From positions 1,116,001 through 1,180,000 of the forward strand of contig JAPEUQ010000015.1 in assembly GCA_027946365.1 (NCBI GenBank): a DNA stretch of 64,000 nucleotides, given 5' to 3'. This DNA comes from Kalmusia sp. IMI 367209 (taxonomy: Eukaryota; Ascomycota; Dothideomycetes; Pleosporales; Didymosphaeriaceae). Made by a program: the position numbers and the translations under genes. The notes beneath the pieces were generated by a model, which was not told the DNA's origin, ran no database searches, and saw only the letters and a program-made list of their open reading frames with translations. Each line of letters starts with the position of its first letter. The first letter of the stretch is position 1. Below are positions 10,976-24,333 of the stretch, piece after piece.

Positions 10976-11909
10976 CTAATAGAATGCCATGTTGATCTTT
11001 CCCTTTGGGAAAGGGGATACCGGGGTCTATCCGTCCACATCAGTGCTGTTGCTCCACTTTTCGAACTTCTTGACATTGTTGAGTACGTCTCAAGCTTCCT
11101 GTCAATGAGAGAATATACATCGGTGCCAACTACACATCTTATTGGCGGATCTTTCATCACTGCCAGGTCGTAGAATACCTTGGCCCCCTATCCTGGGTCA
11201 CCTTCTTGACTCATATGCCGATTCGAAGCATTCTTCTTTGGATCAATATGGTCGTATGCGTCATTTTTCACTTCTCCAAATTGCATAGATCGCCCGCTCC
11301 AGTCGGTTCGAAAACCACCAGGCTCGATGTAAGTGAATTTGATATCCCATTCTGGTTTAAACTCTTTTGCAATCACCTCCGTGAAGCCTTCAACTGCCCA
11401 TTTGGAAGCGTAGTAGATGCTGAAGTTGGGAACCCTATGAATGGTCAGGTTTCCAGGGACACACAAGTCTGCTTGGTGGGATAAGCACTTGCCGCTCACC
11501 AATTTGACCGCCAATGGAAGTCATTTGTTGAATCACACCACCTGTTTTCAGCTCTCGCATAGTTTCCATAGCCTTGCGGGTTACGTTCATCAGGCCGAAG
11601 AGATTGACTTCCATCTGCGTTCGGATCTGCTCGTCGGAGAGCGTCTCAAACGGCCCCGAAAGACCATATCCGGCATGATATGCATTGGACTTCCTCACCG
11701 CTTCGTCGAAGGCTTCGTCAATGGAGTCTTGCTTTGTCACGTCCAAGTCTACAAGAAGACTGTTAGATGAATCTGCGCCCTCGAACGAAAGGTTGGAAGA
11801 GTTGCGAGCTGTAGCTACCACATGCTTGCTATTTTTGAGGATATGGTCGACGAATTCTGCTACCGAAGCCGGTGGAAGTTCCGGTGATGAGGAAGACGCG
11901 GGGGGACAT
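10976..11909 (-). pseudogene. Short-chain dehydrogenase/reductase (SDR) pseudogene
   Basis: Classical NAD(P)-dependent SDR in ruins. From the ATG at 11909 it reads MSPRVFLITGTSTGFG, the TGxxxGxG cofactor motif. A frameshift follows, then EFVDHILKNSKHVVATARN and LLVDLDVTKQDSIDEAFDEA. The expected strand with the NNAG motif has shrunk to SNAYHAGYGLSGPFE, so roughly nine residues including NNA are gone. MEVNLFGLMNVTRKAM and MTSIGGQIG follow. After a probable short intron (about 11499-11430, whose reading phase does not quite fit) come FSIYYASKWAVEGFTEVIAK, with the YxxxK catalytic pair, and YIEPGGFRTDW. A TAG interrupts GDPG*GAKVFYDLAV, then RCVVGTDVYSLIDRKLETY, another TAG, and the final stop. 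The YxxxK pair survives, but the cofactor strand and frame do not. Confidence 0.87.
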
Positions 11910-12579
11910 CGCGAGTGTTAAGAAAGGTCGGTCAAATTTGAAATCACACGGTAGGAAAATCCAAGTATGCGATGAGGAGCATGTAAACTCCAGGGCGGAG
12001 CTCAAGTGCATAACCCGGAGATGGTGATGTAAAGGCTGTTCTAATTCCGATTGACGTTGGTGCTGAGCACCGAATGGTTACGTCAACGACAGTCGAATCA
12101 CAGGCAATGGAAATATCCTCAAGTTGGGCTCGATGACCTCGCTCACACCGTTCATCTCGTTCAAATGAAGTAGTGCCCTGGAAAAGGACTTGTTTATGAG
12201 CACGGTGAGTTTGGCCAGATTCAAGAGCCACTGGTTCGAATCTGGAAGCCGCAGATCTACTCCGATCAGACTGATGTGACGGATGTGTGGGAGCGGAATT
12301 GGGTCACGTGCGGGGAGGGAGCGGAACAGCGACAAAATGCTAGTCCTAAAGTAGTCGATTGATTGACTTGCGACGCGTGAAAGTGCCAAGACAACGCGAG
12401 ACGCGCCAGCGCGCCAACCCCCAAACCTTCCAAACTGCCCCTCGCACCTTCTCGCCGCCTGTTGCCAGCACCCATCACCCTTCACGATATCGCGTCCTCT
12501 CTTACTGCGTGTGATAGCTCCAGTGGCATTTTATCCTAGTGAATTGTTGCGTCTGCTCGTTCCCCCGTAATTTTTCACA
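11910..12579. other. Intergenic; promoter region of mcm3
   Basis: No gene recognised. The right-hand part directly precedes the MCM3 start codon and should hold its promoter and 5' untranslated region. Open frames on the minus strand have no motif. Confidence 0.5.
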
Positions 12580-15358
<2,779 letters not shown>

Positions 15359-15836
15359 ACGTAGATTATCAGGGGAGTATGTCGCATGAGGCATGATAGC
15401 ACGAGCATGACGGGATATGACGGGATATGACGAGGGTTGGTTTGGCATGTTCTGGCGTTTGGAGTAGACATCCGCACGTATGGAGTGCAATGCAGATACC
15501 TTTTCCTCCCGATTTACACATTTGGACCACATATTGGATCGCGCATGATGAGGTCCGACATCAACAATTCAATCGTTATTGTTTGGTTCGAACCGCGAAT
15601 ACTTTATGGTGTCTAACAGCCAACTGATGTACAAATTTTCCGTACCTTTCTCGTCCCCATTCATAGCCAGCACTGTGTCTTCCTCTTTTTATATACGGAT
15701 CCCACTCTTCATCTTGCCAGACCATCTACATATACTACAGAGACAAAAGTACACCAAGGAGTCGCCTCGACTCGACCTTACCCTAGTTTATCCCTCTTCA
15801 CTCCCTTCTCCATGCCCTTCCAAACTACTGACCCAC
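15359..15836. other. Convergent intergenic region (mcm3 / mtc6)
   Basis: Short gap between two stop codons facing each other. It holds the 3' untranslated regions of both genes. Nothing else is visible except a duplicated ATGACGGGAT unit near 15407-15432. Confidence 0.6.
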
Positions 15837-18143
15837 TTAAGATGGCACACCCTCGTACTCCCACCCACCGACCATCCTCCTCCTCGCACCCCTCTTCCCC
15901 TCCCTCCTATTTGCCGCACATTTGACAAAGAACGTCAGCGCTGCACATACGAAGATAATGATGGCTGCCACCGTCGGCACAACCACGATACGCGTTTGAT
16001 TGAGGTCACCGGATGGCAGGTACGGGCAGGTGGCGTTGACTTCTGCGACCCAGCAGTCGGCGACGTCGAGGCTGTTGAAGTTGAGGAGAATTGACTGGCT
16101 GGAGGGAGAAGGGGAACGAGACCGTGAAAGGGAGAGGAGATGCGCGTTTTCTAGGGGGGTGTGCGGAACGCTGAAGACATACGGCAATTCACACGCAGAA
16201 GCGGCCGAACCGTACGTCGCTTCGCCTTTCGAAATCTTCCAGGAGTAGGGGGACGAGGGATCCTGGCACGCCGCTCTCATCCGACTCGTACAGTTCACAA
16301 CGTGCCAGCGTCCAGGATAGGGGCCAGACGTATACGCGGCTGCACACCGGTTCCCCGTCGTACCGGAGGTCCCTGGGTCTGTGGCGTTGAGCGGTTCGCC
16401 AGGAGCCCAAGACCAGAGGTATGAGTGTGTGTATGCGGCGTAGGGGAGGAGGTTTTGATCCGCCGTGACGTTCGCCAAGGTGTGGTTGAGAAGGGGGGAG
16501 AGACCGCAGGCGGTCAAACTAGAAACTGCCCCAATTGGCTGAAAGAGGTCCGGTTTAGCGGAGATGTTTATATCTGAGGGGAGGGCGGCGAGGGTGAAGG
16601 AGGAGTTCGTTGTAGGTGTTATTCTCTTGGCAGAGGGATCGAAGAGGCAGCCTTTGTCCACCGTGCCAGATGTTGAGGTGGTGACGTTAGGTTGGAATCG
16701 AATGGTGTCGGAGGGGAAAATAGTGTCTGCGTCATCGGAAGTGTTGTAGCCGCTCATTTGGGGATCGATGGAGCCAAAGACTGCGATCAAGCGGTAGAAC
16801 TCGCGGAACTGGATGTATGCTTCGTTCGGCCATCCGTTGTCCGTCGATAGCCACCCTCCGCCGCCGTCTTGGACGCTATTGTAGCCTTCTCTAGGCTGAT
16901 TCTCGTCTCCGACGTTGTTCCAGCTTGTGCGTAGGTCTGCCCGCTCGTCCGCGAGTTTGCGGGGTGTGTATAGTTCGTCTGAGAGGTTGCCTTTCATGAC
17001 GGAGCCGAGGAGATTTCCAACAGATGAAGGGAGACGATCGACAGGGGGCTGCTGTGCAGGTCGATCCGGGTGGGCCCAGGAGGAGGCAGAGTGGATGTTA
17101 AGGAGGAGGTAGGTGAAGGAGGCATCTGTCGTGGTGGCTGTGGCGCCGAGGAAGTCGTTAAAGATGCCGGTTAGATAATTGAGCGTCATCGTCGATGTGC
17201 AGTTGTAGGGTCCCAGTTGAAAGAGAACGCCTGCTTCGTTTGTATTCTGGGCTGGGACTGAAGAAGGAGCTGAAGAACTAGAGGCTGATGCAGTAGAGGA
17301 TGAAGAAGAGATCGACGACCCTGTAGACGACACCGAGCCAGAAGAAGTACTCGTCGCCGAGGTTGAGCTTGACTCGGAAGATCCATCCTGACGTTTTAAG
17401 GCTGCTGAAGATGCGGTTGCTATTACCCCGGAACTCGTGGAGCTTATACTTGCTGAAGCTGTGAAGGTAGGCAGAGTAGAGGAGACTCCAGAAGCCGATG
17501 GTGGTATCTCAGCCGGACATAGGCTCCATTCACCCCGTCGAGAGTCCCAGTAGGTATCTACCACAAACCTGCGCAGTCCCACTGCGAGCAGGTTCGAGAA
17601 ACATTTTTGGAAAGAAACATCTTCGTATTGGTTTTTACTGAAGCAGACTGCTCTCAACGATACCGCTGGAACAGTATGATAGTTGATGGGAACCAGAAGC
17701 CCGACATCACGCTGAGCCTATACGAGATGTTAGAAAGACGGTGCATTGATTCATGATGTGTGAGAATTGGGGGTCGCGTTGGGTCGAAGTCTTGATGATT
17801 GTTCGTCATTTCGACGACATGTTAGTATGAAGTCGACATATTCACAGAGCGAGGTATAACGATGAATAAACAGACTTCCTATTCTAGCTCTTTTACAACT
17901 GAATATCTTCAATTTCATGGTTCTGACCGACGACAATGACCAGGCTGAAAGGCTCACGTGGTACAACCCCTGAAAGCTGTGACGCAATTGAACACAATCC
18001 CTCAGGTCCTGGCACACGAACCACCAAGCGATGCACAACAGGGGACAAACACGTGACACAGCACTTACTCTGAATGCCTCATCCCATGGCTGCAGCAATG
18101 TGTTCTGCGCAGTTGGATCCGGAATGTACAAGGAATCTGCCAT
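15837..18143 (-). CDS. mtc6: Maintenance of telomere capping protein 6 (Mtc6-like)
   Basis: Exon 1 is 18143-18069 (MADSLYIPDPTAQ, ending WDEAFR) and exon 2 is 17717-15837, beginning AQRDVGLLVPINYHTVPAVS; together they give 651 residues. This opening and the block KCFSNLLAVGLRRFVVDTYW are characteristic of the fungal Mtc6 family, single-pass membrane proteins linked genetically to telomere capping in budding yeast; their biochemical role is unknown. A Ser/Thr-rich, probably O-glycosylated stretch covers about residues 90-170. The large lumenal or extracellular part contains several Cys residues, and a single hydrophobic segment (VVVPTVAAIIIFVCAALTFF) near the C-terminus precedes a basic tail. 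The intron between the exons is 351 nt, unusually long for this window, but its borders (GTAAGT, TATAG) and phase fit. An ATG 21 nt upstream of the chosen one is also in frame. Confidence 0.85.
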
Positions 18144-21100
18144 GGCGGCGCTCAACACCAACAAGCCGCCCCAATCACTCTAAAACGGCGACATGTAGAG
18201 AATCCGAATGCGAGGCACGAAATGAGAACGAACAAGGTTTGCTGGGCGACTGTGAATCAGTAGCCCGAAGGATCCGGCACGCCTCGAGATGAGTGATGAC
18301 GAGGGATGGGCGTGAGGCTGCTCGCCTAACGGGTTCTTGGCTCTAGCGGTTTGATCGGCGGCCGGACGGGCACGTGATGGGACCCCCTCACAGGGTTGTG
18401 CCGGCTAAAGGAGGGCGGGGTCCAATGGGCGGCTTTGACGGACGGCCAATTTCCATGCTGCTGGTAGAGGCTTGGCCAGACTGTTGCTTCCTTCGAGTTA
18501 TTTCTGGTCCATGGCTTGCAGCCGGCCACGCGAGAGATGCTGGGCTGGCTTTGATACCAAAGTACACCGATGACCGCGAGTCTGGAATGGACACACTCGT
18601 TGCCCGTGTCAGAGGATACGAAGGCTTGAATCCCGACTTGCGCTGCTAGCGCGTCGAGCCCCGTTAGCCCTGGACGTACGTGACTTTGAACCAGTGGATG
18701 CGAATCCGAGGGGTGCAGGTGTGTAACTCTTCTTCCCCGCAACCAGACGCTCCGGTTACGTGGGCACGTATCGACCGAGACCCTAGCACGACGCGTGTGC
18801 AAACAGGTCGCGGTGACGAAGCCGTGGGTCGCGATCCCACGGCAAGGGATGCGTTCAACGGCTGCTGAGCATTGCACGTCTGTACCACGGACCCTGTGGT
18901 CCCGACTGCGCGGAGTCAAAGCACGTGTAAGTATAACCAGAGGCGGCCATTGTGCTATGTCAGACCATGCATGGGCTTGCAATGCCAGAGGCACCAGAGG
19001 GGATAGGCATGGCAAATGGGCATTTATCCGGGGCCATATCACGGAGCGCAACGTGCGGCATGCACCGTTTGTCCAAAGCTCCGAGATGCGATGCTGGGTA
19101 CGGAGCAGCGGGCTCGAAGCGGTGACGGCAGATGCAAAGTCATCTTTGTCATGAAGTCATGTTTTGGGCAAGAGATTGGCGCGGCCGGGAGGTGGGTGGG
19201 CATACGGGCGTACGTGCGACATGTCGCCCTACCTGCTACGTGCTGCTCTCTGCCGACTTCGCACAATGCTCGTCGACCTTGCAAACGGGCCAAGAGATGG
19301 ACGTCTTGGCTGGAGACAACCGCCCCTCGCGCGCTCCATGTGCCATGCGACAGAGAGAAAGAGGAGAGATAGAGAGAGAGAGAGAGAGAAAGAGAGAGAC
19401 GCGGCCTGCGCGGCCTCCCCGGCCTGCCCAGCCTGCACCATCACACGCGTGCGTCCCGACAAAACCATCTCAGGAGCAGTAGAGTACGCCCGGCATTTGC
19501 TACCCTTCCCGTGCCGCCATGCCCGCGCCATCCAGACAAGACAATTCTCAACGGCTTTTCCCAGCCCCCAAGATATCGTCCAGATGCTGCACGCACAATG
19601 CTCCTCAGCACGTGCCCTCCCCCTCGTCGTACACTTGACCGTATCCTCTTAGCATCGACTCCACAAAGCTCTTCTAAGCCATCAGACTTTTGAATCCCCA
19701 CCAGTCAGACCGGCCCCCCTGAGCGTGCTTCTCCAAGCGGCAAGCGGCAAAGGGCAAAGCGCTGACCCTCGAGCAGGAGATCCGGGCTCAACGCCGCCGA
19801 CCCGCGCCGGGCCCGTGTGTCGAAACGATCTGCCTTAGGCGAAAGCGCGCTGCCGGGCCCAAATCAAAAGCCGCCTGTGCGAAAGTCGCGAATCCCTGAT
19901 CGCATCCTTCAAGGCCCCGGTTTTCTCTCGACTGGATACCCACTATTTCGACCCCAAAGCAGATGAGCCCAAACCAAACACAGTAGTATACTGCTAGCGC
20001 CCTCAGATTTACACTTTGGAGATGTGAGCAAGGGCGCTTTCCGACCGCCGAGAGGATGCCATGCAGGCTTACGGCGTGAAATAACGGCGCAACGCGCGCA
20101 CGGACGGGACTTGCCACGTTTTTCTTGCGAGGGTCGTGTCCTTCTCCGTCCGTACCCGCCGCCCAGGGCCTGCGAAGAGCCATGATCCATGGGAATTGGG
20201 GCATATGGGGGTCGAGTTTCGGCGCGCCTGTAAGAGAAGGGCACTAGTCGCAGGGCTATGAAGGAAACCTGGGAGAGAGAGAGGGTGTGAGCAATGCGAA
20301 AGCGAGGCACATTGGTTTTTTTTTTTTTTAAAACCTGGACTTGGACATGGCTGGTTGAGCAACGGAGACACCCGAGAAGCTTTCGGCCCCGAGAAGCCGG
20401 CTAGAAAGCTGTCAATATCGAGCACCCTCTTCGTTCTAGACGATTGCACACGTGCGCGAGCGCTTGATGCTCCAAATTCTCTCGAAGCGCCACGCAACTT
20501 GGTAAACTCCGAGCACGAATGCGACTATCTACTTCCCAAAAACCTACTAGCGCGCGACCTGAAAGTGTGCGTTGACAAGTGCATGTTGCCAAATCCGAGC
20601 GCTTCGGCGCCCAAATCCGCTAAACCCGCCCGCTGAGCCCAGATCCATAGTTCCATGGACATGACACGCAGTGTATACTGCAACCAACGCCGGTAGCGCC
20701 TCGCCCAACACTGGAGACCCAATGTCCAAAAACTTTCCGTCTCTCAATAGACTTGCCGAAAGCATGCATCGAACTTGAAGGCCCGTGGCATCCCGACGTC
20801 CTGTCACTCATGACACCACGTTAGTGGTCCCTGCTTTCGTCGACCCGATCCATTGCAGGAGCTGGATGCATCGCGTGCAGCAAGCGTAGATGCGATTCCA
20901 GGTCGCGGGTCGAGGCCAAGGCAGAACACAAAGGCCATGCCGATGAGGCTGCCAGCCAAGTCCAACGCCGCTCTGCCGCCGCAGACGAGGTCACTCACGG
21001 TGCTGAATTCAGCCGTGTCGTCAGCGGTCGACGGCCAACGGCCAACGGCTTCACGGGACAAAAGGAATCAGTCACGTACAAGTGACATGTCACTGTATTG

Positions 21101-21690
21101 GAAGGAGCGCAGGCAGAAACATGGTTCGAGTGCAAACGATGCAGCGGTAAGCCGCCCGTGGGTATTAATTCTCCGCCGCAGAGAGCACATGGTACGACAC
21201 CAGCTATACATGGCAACGCATGGCAATAGATGACAATAGTACAAGCTCGAGGCAAAAACCTAAGACGGGCAGCCTGATGTGCAGCCCCCAAACAAAACTC
21301 CGTAGTCCCTGGCGTGCATATGCATTCATGCCCCTCGATAGAACGCCTAATGATTAAGATGCCGCTCGTTTCCGCTAAGTAACAATGACGAAAATGGGAA
21401 GCGATTGAACCTTGGATGAGATGAAAGATGTAATGAGTCCTCAACCCGGAACTCCTCTTTTTTTTTTTTTTCCAAAATAGTGTACATGATGATTGGGTAT
21501 CGCGTCGGCCGTGCCATGACTTAGGAGTTCGAAGTTCCTTGACCTTGCTGTATGAAAGAAGCTCTCCAACGAAAGAGATGGGAAACATGGCGACGTGAGA
21601 AATATGTGATCGTGAAATTAAAAGGCCATTTGCTCACGTAGGAGCGAGAAGAAGTGCTCGCTTTCAATGAAACCCGATTGCAATGGGCAT
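18144..21690. other. Large gene-free intergenic region left of flbD
   Basis: About 3.5 kb, GC-rich, between the divergent-side promoter of mtc6 and the 3' end of flbD. Many open frames exist because GC-rich DNA has few stops, but none shows a family motif, and frames overlap on both strands without preference. It includes a GA microsatellite (19351-19400) and poly-T runs near 20318 and 21459. Non-coding transcripts cannot be excluded. Confidence 0.5.
19351..19400. repeat. GA/AG-rich microsatellite
   Basis: Imperfect (GA)n tract of about 50 bases interrupted by AAA and GAT units. It lies in the gene-free region upstream of mtc6. Confidence 0.9.
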
Positions 21691-22911
21691 TTACAAAAGG
21701 TTCTTCAGGTCCATGCGTCTATCCTGAGGCTTGTCCTTGGGTGAAACAGGTGCGCTTCGTGTTTCAGTCGGCTGTGTAGGGCGCGCAAAGGGCAACGGAA
21801 GTTGCCTTGACGGGCTCGCAGCACTTGGAGAAGGCAGCGGGACTCGACCTGGTTCCGCAAGCGTGGCGAAAGAAGGCAGCGCCCGTTGCTCGGGTAGTGG
21901 CGCAGAGTATGGAAGGGAATGATGATGCACCAACTGATGAGCAGGTTGCGTGAGTAGCTGTGGTCTTTCAGCCTTGTTCTCATGCTTGAAAGTCGGTTCC
22001 CTGAAAGGCGTAGCTGATCGATTGTCGGCCTTGACGAGAGGTGGAAGCTGATAGGAACCACGCCGCCTAGGGTCAAAGGCACTGTGGTCATCGTCTTCGG
22101 TTGCGAACCCTGTATGGGGCAAATAACGCGTGCATGAATTTCTGCGCTCGTCTCGGCCGCCCACTAAAGGTGCAAGAGTGAGGTCAAGCGGGGAGGCTGC
22201 ACCACGTGGTGAGCGTGACTCTGAGCCGGTATCCGTGATCAGTGAGGGCGCACCATCTGCGGAGACGATAGAGTAACCAGAGGGTGATGGCATTGGCGTC
22301 TCAACCCCACGTCCCCGTGCTGAGTGTGGAGGATACGACTGTAGCTGCAGTGGTGCTGGCCGTGAGCCAGGGTAAGGTTCGAAGCCTTGAGGCTGAGGAA
22401 GCTTGATCGCATGAGGTGAATGAATTGGTGGGTTGAGCGATGGTCGCCGCGAAGAAGGATATGAGTGACGAGCAGTGTGGTAGGCAGCATCGTCCTCATG
22501 GAGAGCCGAATGGGCTACCGAGGGGTAATGGTAGCCAGCCTGTGGGTGATGCAGTGGCGAATGAGAAGGCGGGTCACGCTCTGGATTGCGTTTCCTTCGG
22601 TTCTGACCGCCATTCCACCAGTTCTTGACCGCGTTGTCGCTGCGGCCTTTGAGTCTCCGTGCGATCTCAGCCCACCTCTTGCCCATCTCCGCTACAAGCT
22701 TCTCGATCATTTCGCCTTCTTCAGGAGAGATGGGATCGTGATTCAATGTAGGCTTGAGGTTTTGATGGTATCTCTCTCGACACTGCTTGGGTGACCGAGT
22801 GGTGATTTCTTGTGATATGCGCACCCAGTTGTGAGGTCCATTTCGGGTGACAAGTTCGATGAGATAGCGGTCCTCATGTTGCGACCAAGGACCGCGACGG
22901 TGAGCGACCAT
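21691..22911 (-). CDS. flbD: MYB transcription factor FlbD
   Basis: Two-repeat (R2R3) MYB protein, 406 residues, one coding exon. The first repeat (residues about 4-54) runs from RRGPWSQHEDRYLIELV to CRERYHQNLKP. The second (about 58-105) runs from ISPEEGEMIEKLVAEMGKRW to DNAVKNWWNGGQNRRKR. Spacing, the Trp residues and the linker LKPTLNHDPISPEEG match FlbD of Aspergillus, a nuclear regulator that acts early in conidiophore development with FlbB/FlbC. The remaining 300 residues are Pro/Ser/His-rich and disordered, ending in KPQDRRMDLKNLL. The start ATG lies eight bases after a convincing splice acceptor, so the mRNA probably has a 5' untranslated intron. Flanking gene-free DNA of several kilobases on both sides fits a developmentally controlled gene. 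Regulatory targets in this organism are not visible from sequence. Confidence 0.93.
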   Translation of the reverse strand: MVAHRRGPWSQHEDRYLIELVTRNGPHNWVRISQEITTRSPKQCRERYHQNLKPTLNHDPISPEEGEMIEKLVAEMGKRWAEIARRLKGRSDNAVKNWWNGGQNRRKRNPERDPPSHSPLHHPQAGYHYPSVAHSALHEDDAAYHTARHSYPSSRRPSLNPPIHSPHAIKLPQPQGFEPYPGSRPAPLQLQSYPPHSARGRGVETPMPSPSGYSIVSADGAPSLITDTGSESRSPRGAASPLDLTLAPLVGGRDERRNSCTRYLPHTGFATEDDDHSAFDPRRRGSYQLPPLVKADNRSATPFREPTFKHENKAERPQLLTQPAHQLVHHHSLPYSAPLPEQRALPSFATLAEPGRVPLPSPSAASPSRQLPLPFARPTQPTETRSAPVSPKDKPQDRRMDLKNLL

Positions 22912-22918
22912 TTCGAGG

Positions 22919-23102
22919 CTGTACAGATTAGCAAGTGTTTTCTTTCTTGCGCTGTTGAGATGTCGTGACAGGACAATTGTTCATGGCATGAGGTGGAAGC
23001 TGAACAAGAAGGTGGATGTGAGGGGCTATTTGTAGTGTGGAGGGGGGGGAGGGCGTGATACGTCGAGTAAGACAGTATTTGGGGCAGAGGGCGGTCACAT
23101 AC
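22919..23102 (-). other. Candidate 5'UTR intron of flbD, with short uORF
   Basis: On the minus strand, CAACCAAAG is followed by a strong donor GTATGT (23102). At the other end, TTGCTAATCTGTACAG gives a branch-point-like CTAAT and an acceptor ending at 22919, eight bases before the flbD ATG. The resulting 184 nt intron is a normal size for a fungal leader. If it is retained, it contributes an upstream ATG and an 18-codon reading frame (MNNCPVTTSQQRKKENTC) that ends before the main start. Splicing would therefore remove a possible translational brake. No transcript evidence is available here. Confidence 0.55.
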
Positions 23103-24302
23103 CTTTGGTTGAGAGTGATCGGCGAAGGAAGTGTATGGTAGAAACTTAGTGTGGTACCGCAGTGTCGAAGTTCGGTACCGATAGAGTGTGTGGTTGAGTG
23201 AACCAGCGGTAGGTAACGTGCCAGGCGTGCGGCGGCGGGTTCCTGAGATGTATATACTGCAACGGCGGGTAGCGCAATGGATTCGGCGGGTGCCAAGGCA
23301 GTGAGTAGTTAATGACTTGTAGCGGAAGACGCAGTGGGCGAGACTTCTTGTTTTGAAAGATGCGGCTAAGGGAATGGTGTGAAGGCTCAGTTAGGTGTAG
23401 GGGGCGTCATGCGGCGCTGTGGTGTCTAGCTGGTAAGTGCCTTTTGGCGCGGGCGCTGAGTGGGCGATCCGGAGAGAGATGAAGCCGCGGTGGGAGATGG
23501 GTGTGTGTGTGTGCTCGACGATGAGCAGCGCGATGGCCCGCAACTAATGTATCTGCTGCCCTTTGGCTCCGCGCTGCTGCACAGGCGTCCCAGCTTGTTC
23601 CCAGTCCGGTGGACCAGATCGCCGGAATCTGTGCGATGCCCTTGTAGCACATCGTGGCATGGCTTTTTGGCGCGCGCTGGGCCGCCTCTGCACGGGGAAA
23701 AAAAAGCAAGTCTCGCTCGCAAACGCTTCTTTTCCGGCTCAGGTGCTATGCTGCCCTTGCAACGCCTACCTTTGAACGCAGCAGCCACACCCCGGGCGTG
23801 ACCCACCCTCTCGCGCAACCTGGTCGCACCCCGGCAGAGGGTCGGCGCTGGGAGTAGCCCAGGCGGGTCGGCCGTCGCGCGGTCTACGGTGTATGGCGGT
23901 GCGGTCTGATGAGGCGCCGATTCAGGACATCAGTCACCAAAATGGCATGCACCCAATACCACCCCCCCACCCAGACGGCATCGTCTTCCCCATGTCTACG
24001 TAAAACCAAACACGCCCGCACCAAGCGCTTCAGCCAGCCGCCGCGAACGACACCCGCCAGGGTCCAGGATCGCTGGCTGGCAGAGCTTCATTTCACTCGT
24101 GCTGGCCCATCCGGCCGTCGCCGCCAGCTCGCCGTCTAGCAGCAGCGTTTATTGAATATGACAATTGCCAGCGCGGGCGCTGCGAACCGCTGCCGTGGAC
24201 GGAGGCCCAGGTTGCGCGGGACCATGGGTATGGCCTGCATCCAGCGTTCGGGACTGTACGTCTCCGTGTGAGCCTCTCTGGCTGGGCCCATGACGGCTGG
24301 GT

Positions 24303-24333
24303 CCTCTCTCCCTCTCTCTCTGTGTGTGTGTAT
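24303..24333. repeat. CT/GT microsatellite
   Basis: Pyrimidine-rich CT repeat passing directly into a GT repeat, about 31 bases in total. Confidence 0.85.

Noticed and set aside
12225..12250. A tRNA gene suggested by a GGTTCGAATC box
   Set aside because: The bases on either side do not form the T-arm stem, and no matching A box or acceptor stem could be found at the right distance.
18326..19051. A 241-codon minus-strand frame and its neighbours up to 21.6 kb as genes
   Set aside because: The frames overlap on both strands, are rich in Arg, Pro, Ser and Cys, and show no motif or plausible splice pattern. This is expected by chance in GC-rich DNA.
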